Shown here piece by piece: positions 23,501 through 35,017 of a DNA stretch of 64,000 bases. The notes under the pieces were generated by a model. That model did not search any database and was not told the origin of the DNA. It saw only the letters and a program-made list of their open reading frames with translations. This stretch comes from Amia ocellicauda (taxonomy: Eukaryota > Chordata > Actinopteri > Amiiformes > Amiidae): NCBI RefSeq assembly GCF_036373705.1, contig NC_089867.1:25167823-25231822 (forward strand), in the 5' to 3' direction. Numbering within the stretch: the first letter of the stretch is position 1; each line of letters begins with the position of its first letter. Made by a program: the position numbers and the translations under genes.

Positions 23501-26500
23501 AATTGTACACAGAGCAACATTTTAATACCTTAATACCATTTTAAGGCCTATATTGTGTCATAAGTTTCATGCATCAAAATACTCGTTCATGAATGTGTTG
23601 GAATATATCATCTATGACACTTGAGTTGCTCTGAAGAGACTGACGTAATGGTCGACTCAGAGCATGTTTCTCAAGCAAACGCACCCTCATTTCCTCACAG
23701 AATATCAGCGTGCGGGTCCTGGGAGGCAACACGTTCTGCTCGCGGGATGGACAAGTGGTGACCGGCGATATGAAGGACAACTTCCTCCTGGTGGATTTGC
23801 AGAAGGTGTTGATGGGAAGTTACAGGTAGAACAACACTGAGCTGCCCTGATGGCACACATAACACGCAGTGAAAGAAAACGAATCTGCTTTGGAGCGATT
23901 GTCACCTAGTTCTTTTACTGTTCAGGGGTTGGGGTCAGCCTACATTTCTAATATCCGATCTGTTCATTTTCCTTATTAAATGATGCTCACTGTCCTTCCT
24001 GATCCAATTGGTGGAGCAGGTTTTTGGTTTCTATAAACTCCACAATAAAATTCTGTTCTGACCTCTGTCACAGTATATTTTAAGACCCCAACTACTGATC
24101 TTACCTATTACCCCTCTTGGCCTCAGAGGATATTAGTTTTTAGTTATTTAAGTGCTCGCTTCACTGACATCTCCCAAGGCAAACATACAGTTAATAATCC
24201 ATTAGATTACATCTCTTAGGGTAGTATACATGTGTAAAAGTTCCATAGTGTTAAAACACAGAGGGCTCTAATAAATACAGGATACAGCATAATCCTCATA
24301 TACTAAGTTGAATGCACAATTACAATTTAAGAGCAAGTATATAGTTAAACACATATCTTGCATTTTCTCTTTAGTTAAATAGTTCTCCTGAGTTATTCCT
24401 GGTTAGAACAAAACTTCTATTCAATTGTTAGAAATCCTGAAAGGTACCGACAGTCCACATGCAGGGACCTTCTTTCAGCTCAGTGAATAAGAAAGGCAAA
24501 TGGGCACAAGCTGGAATGTAGAATTGATGCGCATGGGACTGAACAGGCACTTGCCTACACAAAGGGAGGTGGTGGTCTGGAACAAACCTTAGCCAGTCAA
24601 CATCTTTGGATTTCCTTCAAGAAACGGCTTGATGAACGTCATGGGTTGATTTCAAACCTTTCCTGATCTTCTGGTCTACTCGGCCCTCTTTGTTTCTCCT
24701 TGGCAGTCTGACCTGGACAGACGCCCACCTGCACCGGCAGCTGGTGACGGTGCTGAGCGGTCAGGTGGTCGAGGCCTTCGACAGCGAGTTCCGCGTGCTG
24801 TACGCCTCGTCGCTTCCCGTGCCCAGCGAGTGGAGGGCCGCAGAACAGCCCGGCCCGCCCGAGGGCTCCTCCCTCTACCCTGAACACTCGGACAGTGAAA
24901 ACCCCTCACACTTCACCCCGGACAGTGCCGGTCACTCAGTCACGCCTCCACTCACAGACTCTCCCCTGAACTGGGTGGCGCTCGGTGTGCTGCACTGGAA
25001 CGAGGGGGAGGGTCTCACGGACAACCCAATCAACCAGCCGGACCACAGCCGGGAGCGGGAGCGGCCGGGGCCACATCCGAACGCCCATCCCACTTTCGAG
25101 AGGCGGGCCCCAGTGGGGGAGGAGCTTTCACCATCAGAGCCGAATCTAAACAAGTAGGTAGACCAGCCACACATGACTAACTTTTCCTCCACTAAATAGT
25201 ATTTTAAAATGTCGAATTGGTAAGCTGCTTCCCCTGTATTGCACTAGAACAAGCGTGCAGTTAGTGAGCCGCCGGTTTCGATCGTAACTCCAGTCATGGG
25301 AAAGATAATATTGTTCTAGGGTGGTGGCAATAGTGTTGCATTATGTTGTTTCTTTTCATCCTGCAGCTAAAGTTAACACTGCTATCTTAGAGAACCCTGA
25401 AGTTCATGGAGTTTTGCAAGACCCCTTTGTAATGCATAGGATTGTATTTTCTAATATATATATATATATATATAATATATATGTATTTATTTTAGTAGAA
25501 AGATTCTGCTGGCTGTTATTTGCCACAGTATCTGAAATGCTGTTTCTGTTTCTCTTGCCTGCACCCAGTGTTTGTAGTCTCAAAAGACTCAAAGCAACAA
25601 TGTCAGACCTTAAATGTTGAGTGGGTGACTTTAATTAGTAAATTATTAGTAATTTAATAAAATAATCCTATCTCAGCTTTAAATTGTCACATGTATCGTG
25701 AGTATTTTTCAAGTTTCAACAAGTTGGAAAAACAAAATCTGTGAACCAAATTTAGGTGACAAAACATCCTTTTTCTTTTACTCTTCAATAGAACCACTAT
25801 AGTTAATAGAGGCCAAATTAAATATGTTTATTTAACTATTTATGGTGTAGGAAAGTTGATCCAAAGGATGTGGATCTCCCAGTTGCACAAATGTATGTTT
25901 TCTCAGTGTAGCTGCTGACACCTTTATCTGTAACCTTTTAACCCTCTATTGCACAAGTTACAATAGAGAGTTTCCTCAAAACAACCACCCTGTGTGACTT
26001 TGTGTTACACTCTCAGACCAGCAACCTGCCAGGGTTCAGGTAAGAGCGTAGAAAACTGCTCGACTGCTCTGTGTCATTATACAGTGTCTAGTGTGCACAT
26101 ATTTGCTAAACACACTCTCCTCCCTGTGTATCTTATCTCTTTGGAAACAGCTCAGTCTATATAAGAGTATATTCTGCTAACAGTTACCTGTAAGTCTCCG
26201 CTTACGCTGTGAAGAAGTGGTTATAATCTGCACTTCGTAACGCTAGGTTCCCTGTATGAGAACTGCTGTAGCTCTTGGCCTTGACTTGACTTTGGTGGCC
26301 TTTGCATCCTGTACAAAATCACCAAACTAATCAGCACTTAAATCAGCACTGGACATGATTTCAGTTTAAACATTAAGGAATATGTTTCTGTCTCTGCAGA
26401 GCCAGTAATTGCAGAGCATGGTTCCGTGAAAGTGTCCTGCGTTCAATAGCAGAACCTTTTCAATTTCCCAGCTTTAACTATATAGGAGAGACGTTCACTT

Positions 26501-29500
26501 AACATCAACACAAAGTGACTGCCTTTTCTGAAGAATACAGTGGTAACAAAGGGGTCAGATCTCCACACAGCGCACATGTATGTACTCGCGTTGGTTCAGA
26601 TCCTATTGACCAAGATCATTTTCTGTCTGTGTCTCTGTTTGCTTGGTCTTTCTCAGCCCACATCTCCGCTCTCCGACAGAAACACACAACAAGAACAGCA
26701 ATCCTTCAGGATTCAGGTAAGAGCGCAAAATAGACTTACTAACACATGGACCACACGTCTGTCACCCCACACAGTGTCCACTGCTCAGTCTACATGTAAG
26801 CCACAAAGTTCTCCAGGCTATTTCTGAAGTACGTGTTCAGTCCTACGTATTGGCCTGCTTTGAAGTATTCATTAAATATAGTTAAGTAACTAATGTTTAT
26901 GATATTGTGCTGTGTGTTTGCCCGTGAAGAACAAAGAGAACACCCAACATTCAAATATTAACTGCAAAATTCTCTCTCATTTAAAAATACCAAATCTGAT
27001 GAGTTTTGCAGGCAGGATAACCCTTGACCTTTGCTAAAAACAACCACGTACCCTCATATCAGGGTCCTATTGTGTGAAATACATCCACACAGTCAAAGCA
27101 ACAATGTACACACAAGGCTAAATTCCTTGGCTCTTCTGTTTTGCTGACAAATCCCAATAGTTCAAATGTTGTGAGCTTTTAGCTTCCTTTCTTAACTAAA
27201 GCTGGTAGCTGAATTTCACCTATTTATGCCCCTCCTTGGATTTGTCAGCATCTCCTCACCATGTAGTCCTCACTACCAGGAATTAATGCATCAATGTGAG
27301 TGGGATTTAGTTCCACTTTCCTTTATACTTCTTTTCATCACTGCAGATTTAATCTCCAGGATTTTGATAGGCAGCCGTCACGAAGGTTAGTCATTATTTA
27401 ATGGACCTTCTTACCAGATCTGATTTCCTTAAAAAGCTTGAAGTGTTAACGACGGGTCTCACGGTGGATGAGGACACAGCTGAGGAAATATATTGTCGCT
27501 GGAGTTTTTCTTAATAAATCTGTTCCGTTAAGTCCGATGTGTAAAGTCATATTTGCAATTCTCCTGGCAGTGTTTAGACTAAGGTATTAATAGGGAAGTA
27601 TTGTCTTGCACAGCAGCAGTCATGTGGTCTGATTCCTGTGTTGCGGCACACGACAGAGCTCCCAGGCAGAGACACGGGCTGGAAGGCACAGTGCCACTTC
27701 GTACAGGTGTGCCCTCGCTGCGTTACTAACCGAAGGGCTGGGCTTTCCTGTTCATTCAAAGAATTACTTGCCCTTAAGTATTATTTTAGTCAGCTCTTTA
27801 TTCGCTTTGAAATAAACACTGCAAATTGTTTACAAGTTCATAAGTGAATAATAGTCTCCGGACTGAGACCTCCACACTAAAGCTGTGAGAGGGTAGTATG
27901 AAGTAGTTTATCTTCATGTAGTTTACTGACATTATATAATCTGAACATTTTTCATTTTTCCATTGCACATCTCTCTATATTGCCTTTCTCTCAGCAACGT
28001 AAGAAACGAATTCCTTGGCTGAGCCTGAGGCGGGATTGAGAGGCATGCCCTGCTGCTGCTGTGTATACTGTTCCACCTTTCATGAGCAGAAAAGCAGGGG
28101 ACTGTTTCAGGCATGTGGGAGAATACATGCACAGAGAAGCGCAGGGTGGGATGATGTCTGTCCCTCAGGTCTAGGGATTATTAAGATGATGAGACACGTT
28201 GCAGATGGGAATAGGCTGTGATGTCCTCGCTCTAAGCTGTCAGCAGTGTTGTGTCTCAGAGCCCCATACAAACCCTTCCTGACCCCTCCTAGCGACCTTC
28301 CACCCACAGGGTCACTTCACCTCGGTGTTAAACAGTGCATCGTGGTCCTGAATGTATTAAAGCACATCTGTAAATGGACGCCATTACCTTGCCATCAAAT
28401 GGGACTGCAGTGTTTTCCCCAGAGTTGTGGCCTTAAATCAGTAGACCTAAATACAGAAAATGTTCCATCTTTCTCATGTAGGACACTTGACGCCCAGGCC
28501 TCGGATCTACAGCCCACACAATCGTATGTACCCTCCTCAGTGTGTTACATAGTTTATAGTGTTGTGTGTGTGTGTGTGTGTGTGTATAGTTGCATGCAAA
28601 AAACTTGAGTTGTTGTTGCTGTTGATTGTATCTCGGGATTGCATAGTTTTTGTATTCAGTGGCGAATGTGTTATGTCCCTTTTGTAAGGGACACGCCAAG
28701 GGCTGAGGGGCCGAGGAGTAATAACAACCCTGCGCAAAGGGCCGGCGCTCTCGGAGACGGGCAAAGTGCGGAGCTGACCCACCACCACAAACCCAACGCC
28801 TGGAAGAAGGAGTTTACACCCTGGTACTCCAATCACAAACAGGAGGAAGTCCAGGGCCAGAGGCGCTACATTTCCACGCTTCACAGAGACCCGGTACCGG
28901 CAGCGTGGCCGAGCACCGGACTGAGACAACTGCAGTCGAGCCTCGAACCCGACACATCGGCAGCAAAGGCAGGCCTGGCTTATGGATTTTTTTCACGCCC
29001 CTATCAGAAAGTCCCACGGTGCCGTGGAATTAGCATTTGTGTGTATTGTTTGTGTTACCGGAACTTGCAGTTCGCCCTGTGGCTAGACAACAAAAATGCT
29101 AATTAACATTGCTGAGTATTGAGTTGTACATGTGCCATCGTGCACATCATTATACAGGCGTTGCGTTGCTCTTTTTGCTTCCCCACTTTGTTCAGACGAG
29201 GACAAAGACGAGACGACATAGACACCTGAATCCCCTCTCCCTCTATCTCTCTCTGTGTCCCTCAGCAGCTGCAGAATGCCCGAGCGCAGGTCCCACACAC
29301 AGGCGTGTCCAGCTCCCTCAGTGACATCCTGAAGGGGGTGCTGTCTCGCCGCAGCTCGACTGTCGCGCCCCGCCTTACGAATACCAGCAAGTCCATGTGG
29401 GACCTGAGCCTGTTCTCCACGCAGACGGACTCCATCGAGGACGGCTCCGAGAGGCAGGCGTCTCCTCGCATCTCACAAGCCCAGGTGAGGGCAGGGTCAC

Positions 29501-29848
29501 ACCGCCTTGCTTCCACCGCATTGCCTGTGTTTAATTGTTATTATTGTTTAGACTGACACTACAGAGCTCAGGGGACAGAAGGACATTCGCCACCATACTT
29601 CAGTGTTGCTACAGTGCCAGTAGTACCGAGCTGCTGTTTCTTGTCTCGCTGACCAGTGCCCCTGTCTCCTGCAGGACAAAGACCCTTACAGCCTGAAGGT
29701 GACGCCCGCAGTGGCCCTAATGAGGCACCGAGGGGACGAGTCCAAACCCGCCATTTCCAACCCCTCACCCCGCGAATCCTTCCTGCCCACCCTGAGACAG
29801 AAGAGGAGGAGCTTCAACTTCCTGAAGGAGTGGAAGAAGCCCCAGTGA
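20573..29848 (+). CDS. fam83e: FAM83 family protein, most likely FAM83E
   Basis: FAM83 proteins have an N-terminal DUF1669 domain with a phospholipase-D-like fold that lacks a working HKD site and anchors CK1 kinases. Coding exons seen: 20573-21061, 21950-22096, 23701-23825, 24707-25153, small exons between 26022 and 28523, 28689-about 28968, 29266-29484 and 29675-29848 (stop TGA). Phases agree throughout. Exon 1 has the family run LSYWPQHSDIPAP, LELGWPENGDWKGVTRA and PPIREVVRRLIQ. Exon 2 has LIAVVTDRLTD and GVPVYIILNRRDLL. Exons 3-4 join across a GSYSLTWTDAHLHRQL motif, the pseudo-HKD region. The tail has SSLSDILKGVLSRR, SKSMWDLS and a basic end. The tail is longer than in human FAM83E. The paralog choice rests on sequence flavour and on EMP3 linkage. 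The exon beginning at 28689 seems to end at a GC donor. Confidence 0.85.
26022..28523 (+). other. fam83e: Series of predicted small symmetric (phase 2-2) exons of FAM83E
   Basis: Between exon 4 (phase-2 donor CAA|GTAGGT at 25153) and the exon at 28689 lie four short segments with AG/GT borders, lengths divisible by three and no stop in the phase required: 26022-26039 (18 nt), 26657-26716 (60 nt), 27347-27385 (39 nt) and 28482-28523 (42 nt). Each could be included or skipped without changing frame. The first two share the 3' half (CAGGGTTCAG / CAGGATTCAG) and the donor GTAAGAGCG, suggesting local exon duplication. The first needs an internal acceptor (ACCAG|CAAC). Without any of them, the TAG at 25155-25157 would not be reached, because it lies inside the intron. 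Confidence 0.45.
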
Positions 29849-30033
29849 GACCAGCGGACTGAAGGGGCCAACAGATCTTTTCTAGGCCCCGTTTAAGCCC
29901 GTTTAGGATGAGAGAAAAAAATCCCATCCGAGTTGCTGCATTGACTGGGAAGGGAGCTGCTTCTGGGTGGATTTTACCACTGATCTGCAGTACCCCACAA
30001 TATCCACTAGAGGGATGCCACCCCTTTTGTGAG

Positions 30034-30039
30034 AATAAA
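30034..30039 (+). terminator. Polyadenylation signal of FAM83E
   Basis: AATAAA lies 186 bp after the stop codon, a usual distance, and precedes a T-rich tract. Confidence 0.6.
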
Positions 30040-30100
30040 ATCACTGTCATTATCATAAACGTTGCCACTGATCTGTTATTGACTTTTTGGTTATAAGGAA

Positions 30101-30400
30101 GTTTATTCCTGTCATCAGTGATTTGTTACGCAATACAAATCATAAACTGTAAAGGAGCTGAAAAGTGTGGAATGTAACAAAGTGTTTGAAACGCTCCCAG
30201 AACGTTTTTGCAAAAAAAAACACCACAGAAGTGAAATTGAAGACCAACATCATGAAACTGGTACGTTAAAAATGGTCTTCTCAGCACTTCTGCTTGGGAA
30301 AAGTAGATATGTACCTTTTAGGTTGTTTTTGTTTTTTAAATCTGCAATATCTTTACAATAAAAAATAATGAAAATGAAAAGTTGCATATTGAGTTATTGA
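30101..30400 (+). repeat. Unclassified dispersed unit, copy A
   Basis: This roughly 300-bp stretch just downstream of FAM83E recurs at 63538-63917 in the same orientation. Shared blocks include CTGTCATCAGTGATTTGTTA/CTGTCATCTGTGATTTGTTA, ACAAATCATAAACT, CATGAAACTGGTACGTTAA, GTCTTCTCAGCACTTCTGC, CCTTTTAGGTTGTTTTT and AAAATGAAAAGTTGCATAT. Near the left end the arms TGATTTGT and ACAAATCA (here ACGCAATACAAATCA) form a near-palindrome. There is no coding potential. It may be a MITE or SINE-like family that I do not recognise. Confidence 0.6.
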
Positions 30401-30402
<2 letters not shown>

Positions 30403-30433
<31 letters not shown>

Positions 30434-32213
30434 TCTTGGCAGACGCCCTTATCCAGGGCGACTTACAACATAAGTGCAAAACAAAGTGCAAAAATACAGT
30501 TAGGTAAAGGCATCAATCATTACAAATTAAAATTTACGTTAAACAAAGCAATTCAAGATATAATACATTTTATAACTTCTAATTTATACAGTTAAGTACA
30601 GTAAGTGTGGACATACATCCTGGAAAGTAAAAGCTAAGTGCTGTCAAGATGTAAGGTCACAGTCAAGGGTTATGGGAAAGGGAGCAAGGAGGAAATCAAT
30701 AAATAACGCAAGAAGCATAATAAAACTCTGTAAAGTGCTATCTAACGGGACTAAAAGGACTAATATTATAAGTACTGTCTGAAAAGATGGGTCTTGAGTA
30801 AGCGCCGGAATGATGTCAAGGACTCTGCTGTTTTGACTTCGGTGGGCAGGTCGTTCCACCACTTAGGGTTCAGGGATGAGAAGGAGCGGCTCTGGAGGAA
30901 GGAGAGTGGAGAGGAGGCAGAGTTAGTCTTCTGGCACTGGAGGAGCGCAGTGGTCTGGAGGGGATGTATGGAGAGACGAGTGTCTGAAGGTAGCTTGGTG
31001 CAGTGTGGTCGAGACAGCGGTAGGTGAGGGTCAAAGTCTTGAACTGAATGTGTGCCGCTATCGGGAGCCAGTGGAGGGAGCGGAGCAGTGGAGCAGCGTG
31101 TGCGAATCGGGGCAGAGAGACACCAGACGAGCCGCAGAGTTCTGGATGAGCTGGAGCGGCGGGTAGTAGTTGCAGGCAGGCCGGCCAGGAGGGAGTTGCA
31201 GTAGTCCAGGCGGGAGAGGACCAGTGACTGGACGAGCAGCTGAGTCGAGTAGTCGGTGAGGAAGGGACGGATCCGGCGTATGTTGCTCAGGAAGAATCTG
31301 CAGGTGCGTGTCAGCGTGGTGATGTGCTGGGTGTAGGAGAGCACAGGATCGAGGATGACTCCTAGGTTCTTAGCGGAAGAAGAAGGAGAGAGTGTAGTGG
31401 ATTCCAAGGGGATCGAGATGGGGAGGTCAGCAGAAGGTGAGGAAGAGTGGGGGAAAAACAGGAGATCCGATTTGGAGAAGTTGAGCTTGAGGTGGTGCGA
31501 GTGCATCCAGGCGGAGATAGCAGACAAGCAGGAAGAGATGTGAGAGGCAATGAGAGGGTAAGAAGAGGGAAAGGACAGGAAGATCTGGGCATCATCAGCG
31601 TAGAAGTGGTAGGAGAAACCATGGGAAGCGATGAGGGGGCCCAGGGAGCGAGTGTATAGAGAACAGGAGAGGGCCCAGGACGGAGGCTTGGGGAACGCCT
31701 GTGAGGAGAGGTTGGGGGGTGGATGAGGAGCCTCACCATGTCACTTGGTAGATCCGGTCACTGAGGTAGTAGGAGAACCAGGTGAGAGCAGTCCCAGAGA
31801 TCAGCGAGGCAGGAGAGGAGGATGGAGTGATCAATGGTGTCAAATGCTGCGGAGAGGTCAAGGAGGATGAGGACTGAGGAGAGGGAGGCCGCCCGAGCAC
31901 AGCTGAGGGAGTCAGTGACTGCCAGGAGAGCCGTCTCAGTGGAGTGAGCTGTGTGGAAGACAGATTGCAGAGGATCAAGGAGTGAGTGATGGGAAAGAAA
32001 TGCAGAGAGCTGACGGTGGACCGCCTGCTCAAGAGTCTTTTAGAGGAAGGGGAGTAGGGAGACAGGGTGGTAGTTCTGAGGAGAGGTGGCGTCAAGGGTT
32101 GGTTTCTTGAGGAGTGGGATGACAGCAGCTTATTTAAATGCAGAGGGGAAACAGCCAGAGAGGAGTGAGGAGTTGAGGAGGGAGGAGATGAAGGGGAGTA
32201 GATCCTAAGCAAA
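30403..32213 (-). mobile_element. L2/Maui LINE, 5'-truncated, decayed
   Basis: The element runs on the minus strand. Its 3' end, seen on the plus strand as (TTA)n then CTTGGCAGACGCCCTTATCC AGGGCGACTTACAA, is the L2/Maui terminus with microsatellite tail. The reverse transcriptase is spread over frames: at about 32212-31733 a C-terminal palm piece LISGTALTWFSYYLSDR, at 31739-31362 a frameshifted segment around the YADD box, and at 31527-30766 an open 253-codon stretch with HHLKLNFSKSDLLFFP, KNLGVILD, NIRRIRPFL, LVQSLVLSRLDYCNSLLAGL and WWNDLPTEVKTAESL. The endonuclease domain is missing. Confidence 0.9.
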
Positions 32214-32643
32214 TCCTAACAAAGAACAAGGAGGAATTAAAGACAGTTGCAGTACAGGCCTGGCAGAGCATCACCAGGGAAGAAACACAGCATCTGCTGA
32301 TGTCTATGGTTTCAGACTTCAGGCAGTCATTGACTGCAAAGGATTTGCCACCAAGTATTGAAACTCATAATTTAATTCAGAATTATGTTAGTTTGTCCAA
32401 ATACTTTTGAGCCCCTAAAACTGGGGGGACACATAAAAATGTGTGCAATTCCTACACCATTCACCCAGTTTAGATGTAACTACCCTCAAATTAAAGATGA
32501 AAGTCTACACTTAAAGCACATCTTGATTGTTTCCTTTGAAATCCATTGTGATGGCGTACAGAGCCAAAATGATGACAATTGTGTCACTGTCCAAATATTT
32601 ATGGACCTAACTGTGTACATATATAGACTATATATGACACTCT

Positions 32644-33092
32644 GTCATGAACACCGCGGGGCACGGGAACAGGGGACGCAATTGCAGTGCGTGATCGAAG
32701 GGATGGTCGGACAGGCGTGGGTCGGGTGCTGGCAGATCAGGGCAATCGAGGGCTAGGCAAAGACGTGGTCGTGGTCACAGGCGAGGGTCAGGATTAGGTA
32801 AACAGAGCAGTGGGCTGAGAGACGAAGGCTAGGAATACAAGAAGCTAGGAATACAAGGCTCAGAGTTACAGAGGAAACTGGCAAAACTTCACCCAGACTG
32901 AGGGAAGAGAGGGGATTATAAAGGGAACCGAAGCCAGGTATGTGAAGTGCAGGGCGAATGGGAGCAGAGGGTGAGAGAACAAGTGTTTCTGGAATGTTTA
33001 GTGCAACATGAGAGCTGGGAGAAGTGAAAGAAAAGGCAGGGAAATGGTGGCCTTTAGCGGGGATAGAGGGTGAGTGCCAGGGGACCATGACA
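32644..33092 (-). mobile_element. Solo LTR-like element, TGTCATG...CATGACA
   Basis: About 449 bp bounded on the plus strand by TGTCATGAAC and GGGACCATGACA, so the termini are inverted copies (TGTCATG/CATGACA). The T/C-rich strand is the minus strand, as in the related element at 52794-53216 and opposite to 4605-5035. A TTTATAATCC TATA-like box lies mid-element. A CA microsatellite follows at 33092-33110. No internal region adjoins it in the matching orientation. Confidence 0.5.
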
Positions 33093-33487
33093 CACACACA
33101 TACACACATAACATTTCAGTAATATGATGCATGCTGAAATTGAATTGGGCTGATTGCTGTGTTGGTGTTGCATTAATTGTCATTTTCTTTTAGGAGAAAA
33201 TCCAGAAGAAGTACTGCAGAGATGCTGGGGCAATTTGGCTAACCGAGGCTATCAGCACTTTTTTTTAACCACCACCAAATCAGATCTGGCATCTTTGAGG
33301 GAACAGAACAGAGCATGAATGAAAAGAGCTGTATCTCCCCAACCACCATAGCTAGCGTGTTCAAACCAACTTTCACATGAAGAGGACCAATTGTGAATTC
33401 TTTCACAGCCTTTATTTTACTTGTGAATCATAAGAGTAATTTGTGAAAATCAATAACATACCGCATATGTGCACATAGCCATGCGTA

Positions 33488-34413
33488 AAATGGCTGCATC
33501 TCCCCAAGGTACCTACAGTTAAAAAGGAGGTACCTAGAGGGGCAAATCTGACACTAGAGCAAGAGGCAGATCTTTATCAATTGCTAAAAAAGTTTACGGA
33601 GACGTTCACCTGTCAGCCAGGTAGAACACAGATAATTGAACATGTGATTGACACAGGACAGTCTTCCCCTACCAGGAAGACATACCAGCGAATTCCTAAG
33701 AAACTCCAATCAAAAGTAGATATGGAGGTGGAAGAAATGCTATCCTTGGGAGTAATAGAGCCATCAAGTAGTCCTTGGTGTTCTCCAGTTGTCATTGTGC
33801 CCAAGAAAGAGGGAGAAATTAGATTTTGTGTTGATTTCAGAGATATTAATGCAATTTCTCAGATTGATACCTACCCCATGCCCAGAGTAGATGAGCTGTT
33901 AGATCTGCTGGGGGGGGCAAACTTTCTAACCATCCTTGAACTAACTAAAGGTTATTGGCAGATTCCACTCGAAGAAAGGTCCAAATGTAAAACTGCTTTT
34001 TCTTCAACTAGTGGCCAGTTTCAGTTTAAGACCATGCCATTTGGCTTGCATGGAGCACCTGCAACCATTCAATGGTTGATGGACCGTCTTTTACAAAGTA
34101 ATTTGGGTTACGCAGCTGCGTATTTGGATGATGTAATCGTATATAGTCCTGATTGGCCAAGTCATCTGAAACATCTAGAGCTATTGCTTGAAGAAATGGC
34201 AAAGGCAGGCTTAACTATCAACCCAAAGAAATCTATGCTGGGTAGCTCGGAAACCAGATATTTAGGTTATATAGTGGGCAATGGACAAGTGAAGCCACAG
34301 GTGTCCAAGGTGAAGGCCATCACAGAAGCAACGGTGCCAAGTACCAAGAAGCAAGTGAGATCGTTTCTTGGGTTGGCAGGTTACTATCACAGATTTATTC
34401 CTAACTTTTCAGA
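33488..34413 (+). mobile_element. Ty3/Gypsy retrotransposon pol fragment (reverse transcriptase), inactive
   Basis: One open frame covers most of a Gypsy reverse transcriptase: SSPWCSPVVIVPKKEGEIRF, CVDFRDINAISQIDTYPMPR, LTKGYWQIPL, FKTMPFGLHGAPATIQWLMD, the intact YLDDVIVYS active-site box (34121-34147), KSMLGSSETRYLGYIVG and SFLGLAGYYHRFIPNFS. The motif-A position that is normally Asp (LDLTKGYWQ) is Glu here (LEL, codon 33938-33940), and Q replaces R in the ATFQRLMD block, so the enzyme is probably dead. Protease lies upstream in the family and RNase H and integrase downstream; all are missing. Similarity stops at 34413, 19 bp before an LTR-like segment. Confidence 0.88.
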
Positions 34414-34431
34414 GATTAACTTCCCTTCTTG

Positions 34432-35017
34432 TGTGACAGTGTGTGAAAGTGATATGAATGAGGCATGTATGAGGACTTACCTTTCCTTCCCATAAATCAC
34501 TGCAGCGTTTCCCCCATATTTGGATATTATGTTATATTGGTGAACAGGGGTTGAGTGAACTTATGAATTGAAAGATGGCCGCCTGGGTTTATCTAGAATG
34601 CCACATCAGCATTCAGAGGTCAGAGGTCAAGTGAGTGTTTGATAAAATAAATGGTGAATGTTTTTATGCTTTGGTTTGTGTGTTATTCAAAGACATAATG
34701 GATATTGTCATGGTAATATTACATAGCAGTAAGATTAGAAGCCTGATGTATTAACCTTAACTGCAGGTGCAGAGAATAATGGGTAAATGGGCTATAAAAG
34801 GAGCTGAGCCTCCTCAGATGTGAGGAGAGTGAGGGTCTGCAGACAGCTTGCTGCAGGAACTGTGAGAGATAAAGAGACCCCAATCTTTTGGTTTTTTGGG
34901 ATGCTGTTTCTTTTGTTTTGTTTAGTTTTTTGTGTGTTTGTTTCAAATAAACGGTTTGATTATTGACACAAAATCAAGTTGATCGGGACATCCTTGTTTT
35001 GCCACATACGTATCACA
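34432..35017 (+). mobile_element. LTR-like segment abutting the Gypsy fragment
   Basis: Termini TGTGACA and TATCACA are inverted with one mismatch. A GGGCTATAAAAGGAGCTGAG promoter-like box lies at about 34790 and an AATAAA at about 34947, in LTR order. If it is an LTR it would be the 3' one of the element at 33488-34413, brought close by deletion of RNase H and integrase. No polypurine tract precedes it, so the pairing is uncertain. Confidence 0.45.

Noticed and set aside
24430..24645. Possible CR1-like LINE 3' fragment in a FAM83E intron
   Set aside because: A few words (GGTGGTGGTCTGGAACAAAC, TCCTTCAAGAAACGGCTTGA) recall LINE 3' ends, but the match is too short to list.
25155..25157. TAG that would end FAM83E after exon 4
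   Set aside because: A good donor (GTAGGT) overlaps it, and downstream exons with family-like tail motifs (SSLSDILK, SKSMWDLS) join in phase. A short isoform is still possible.
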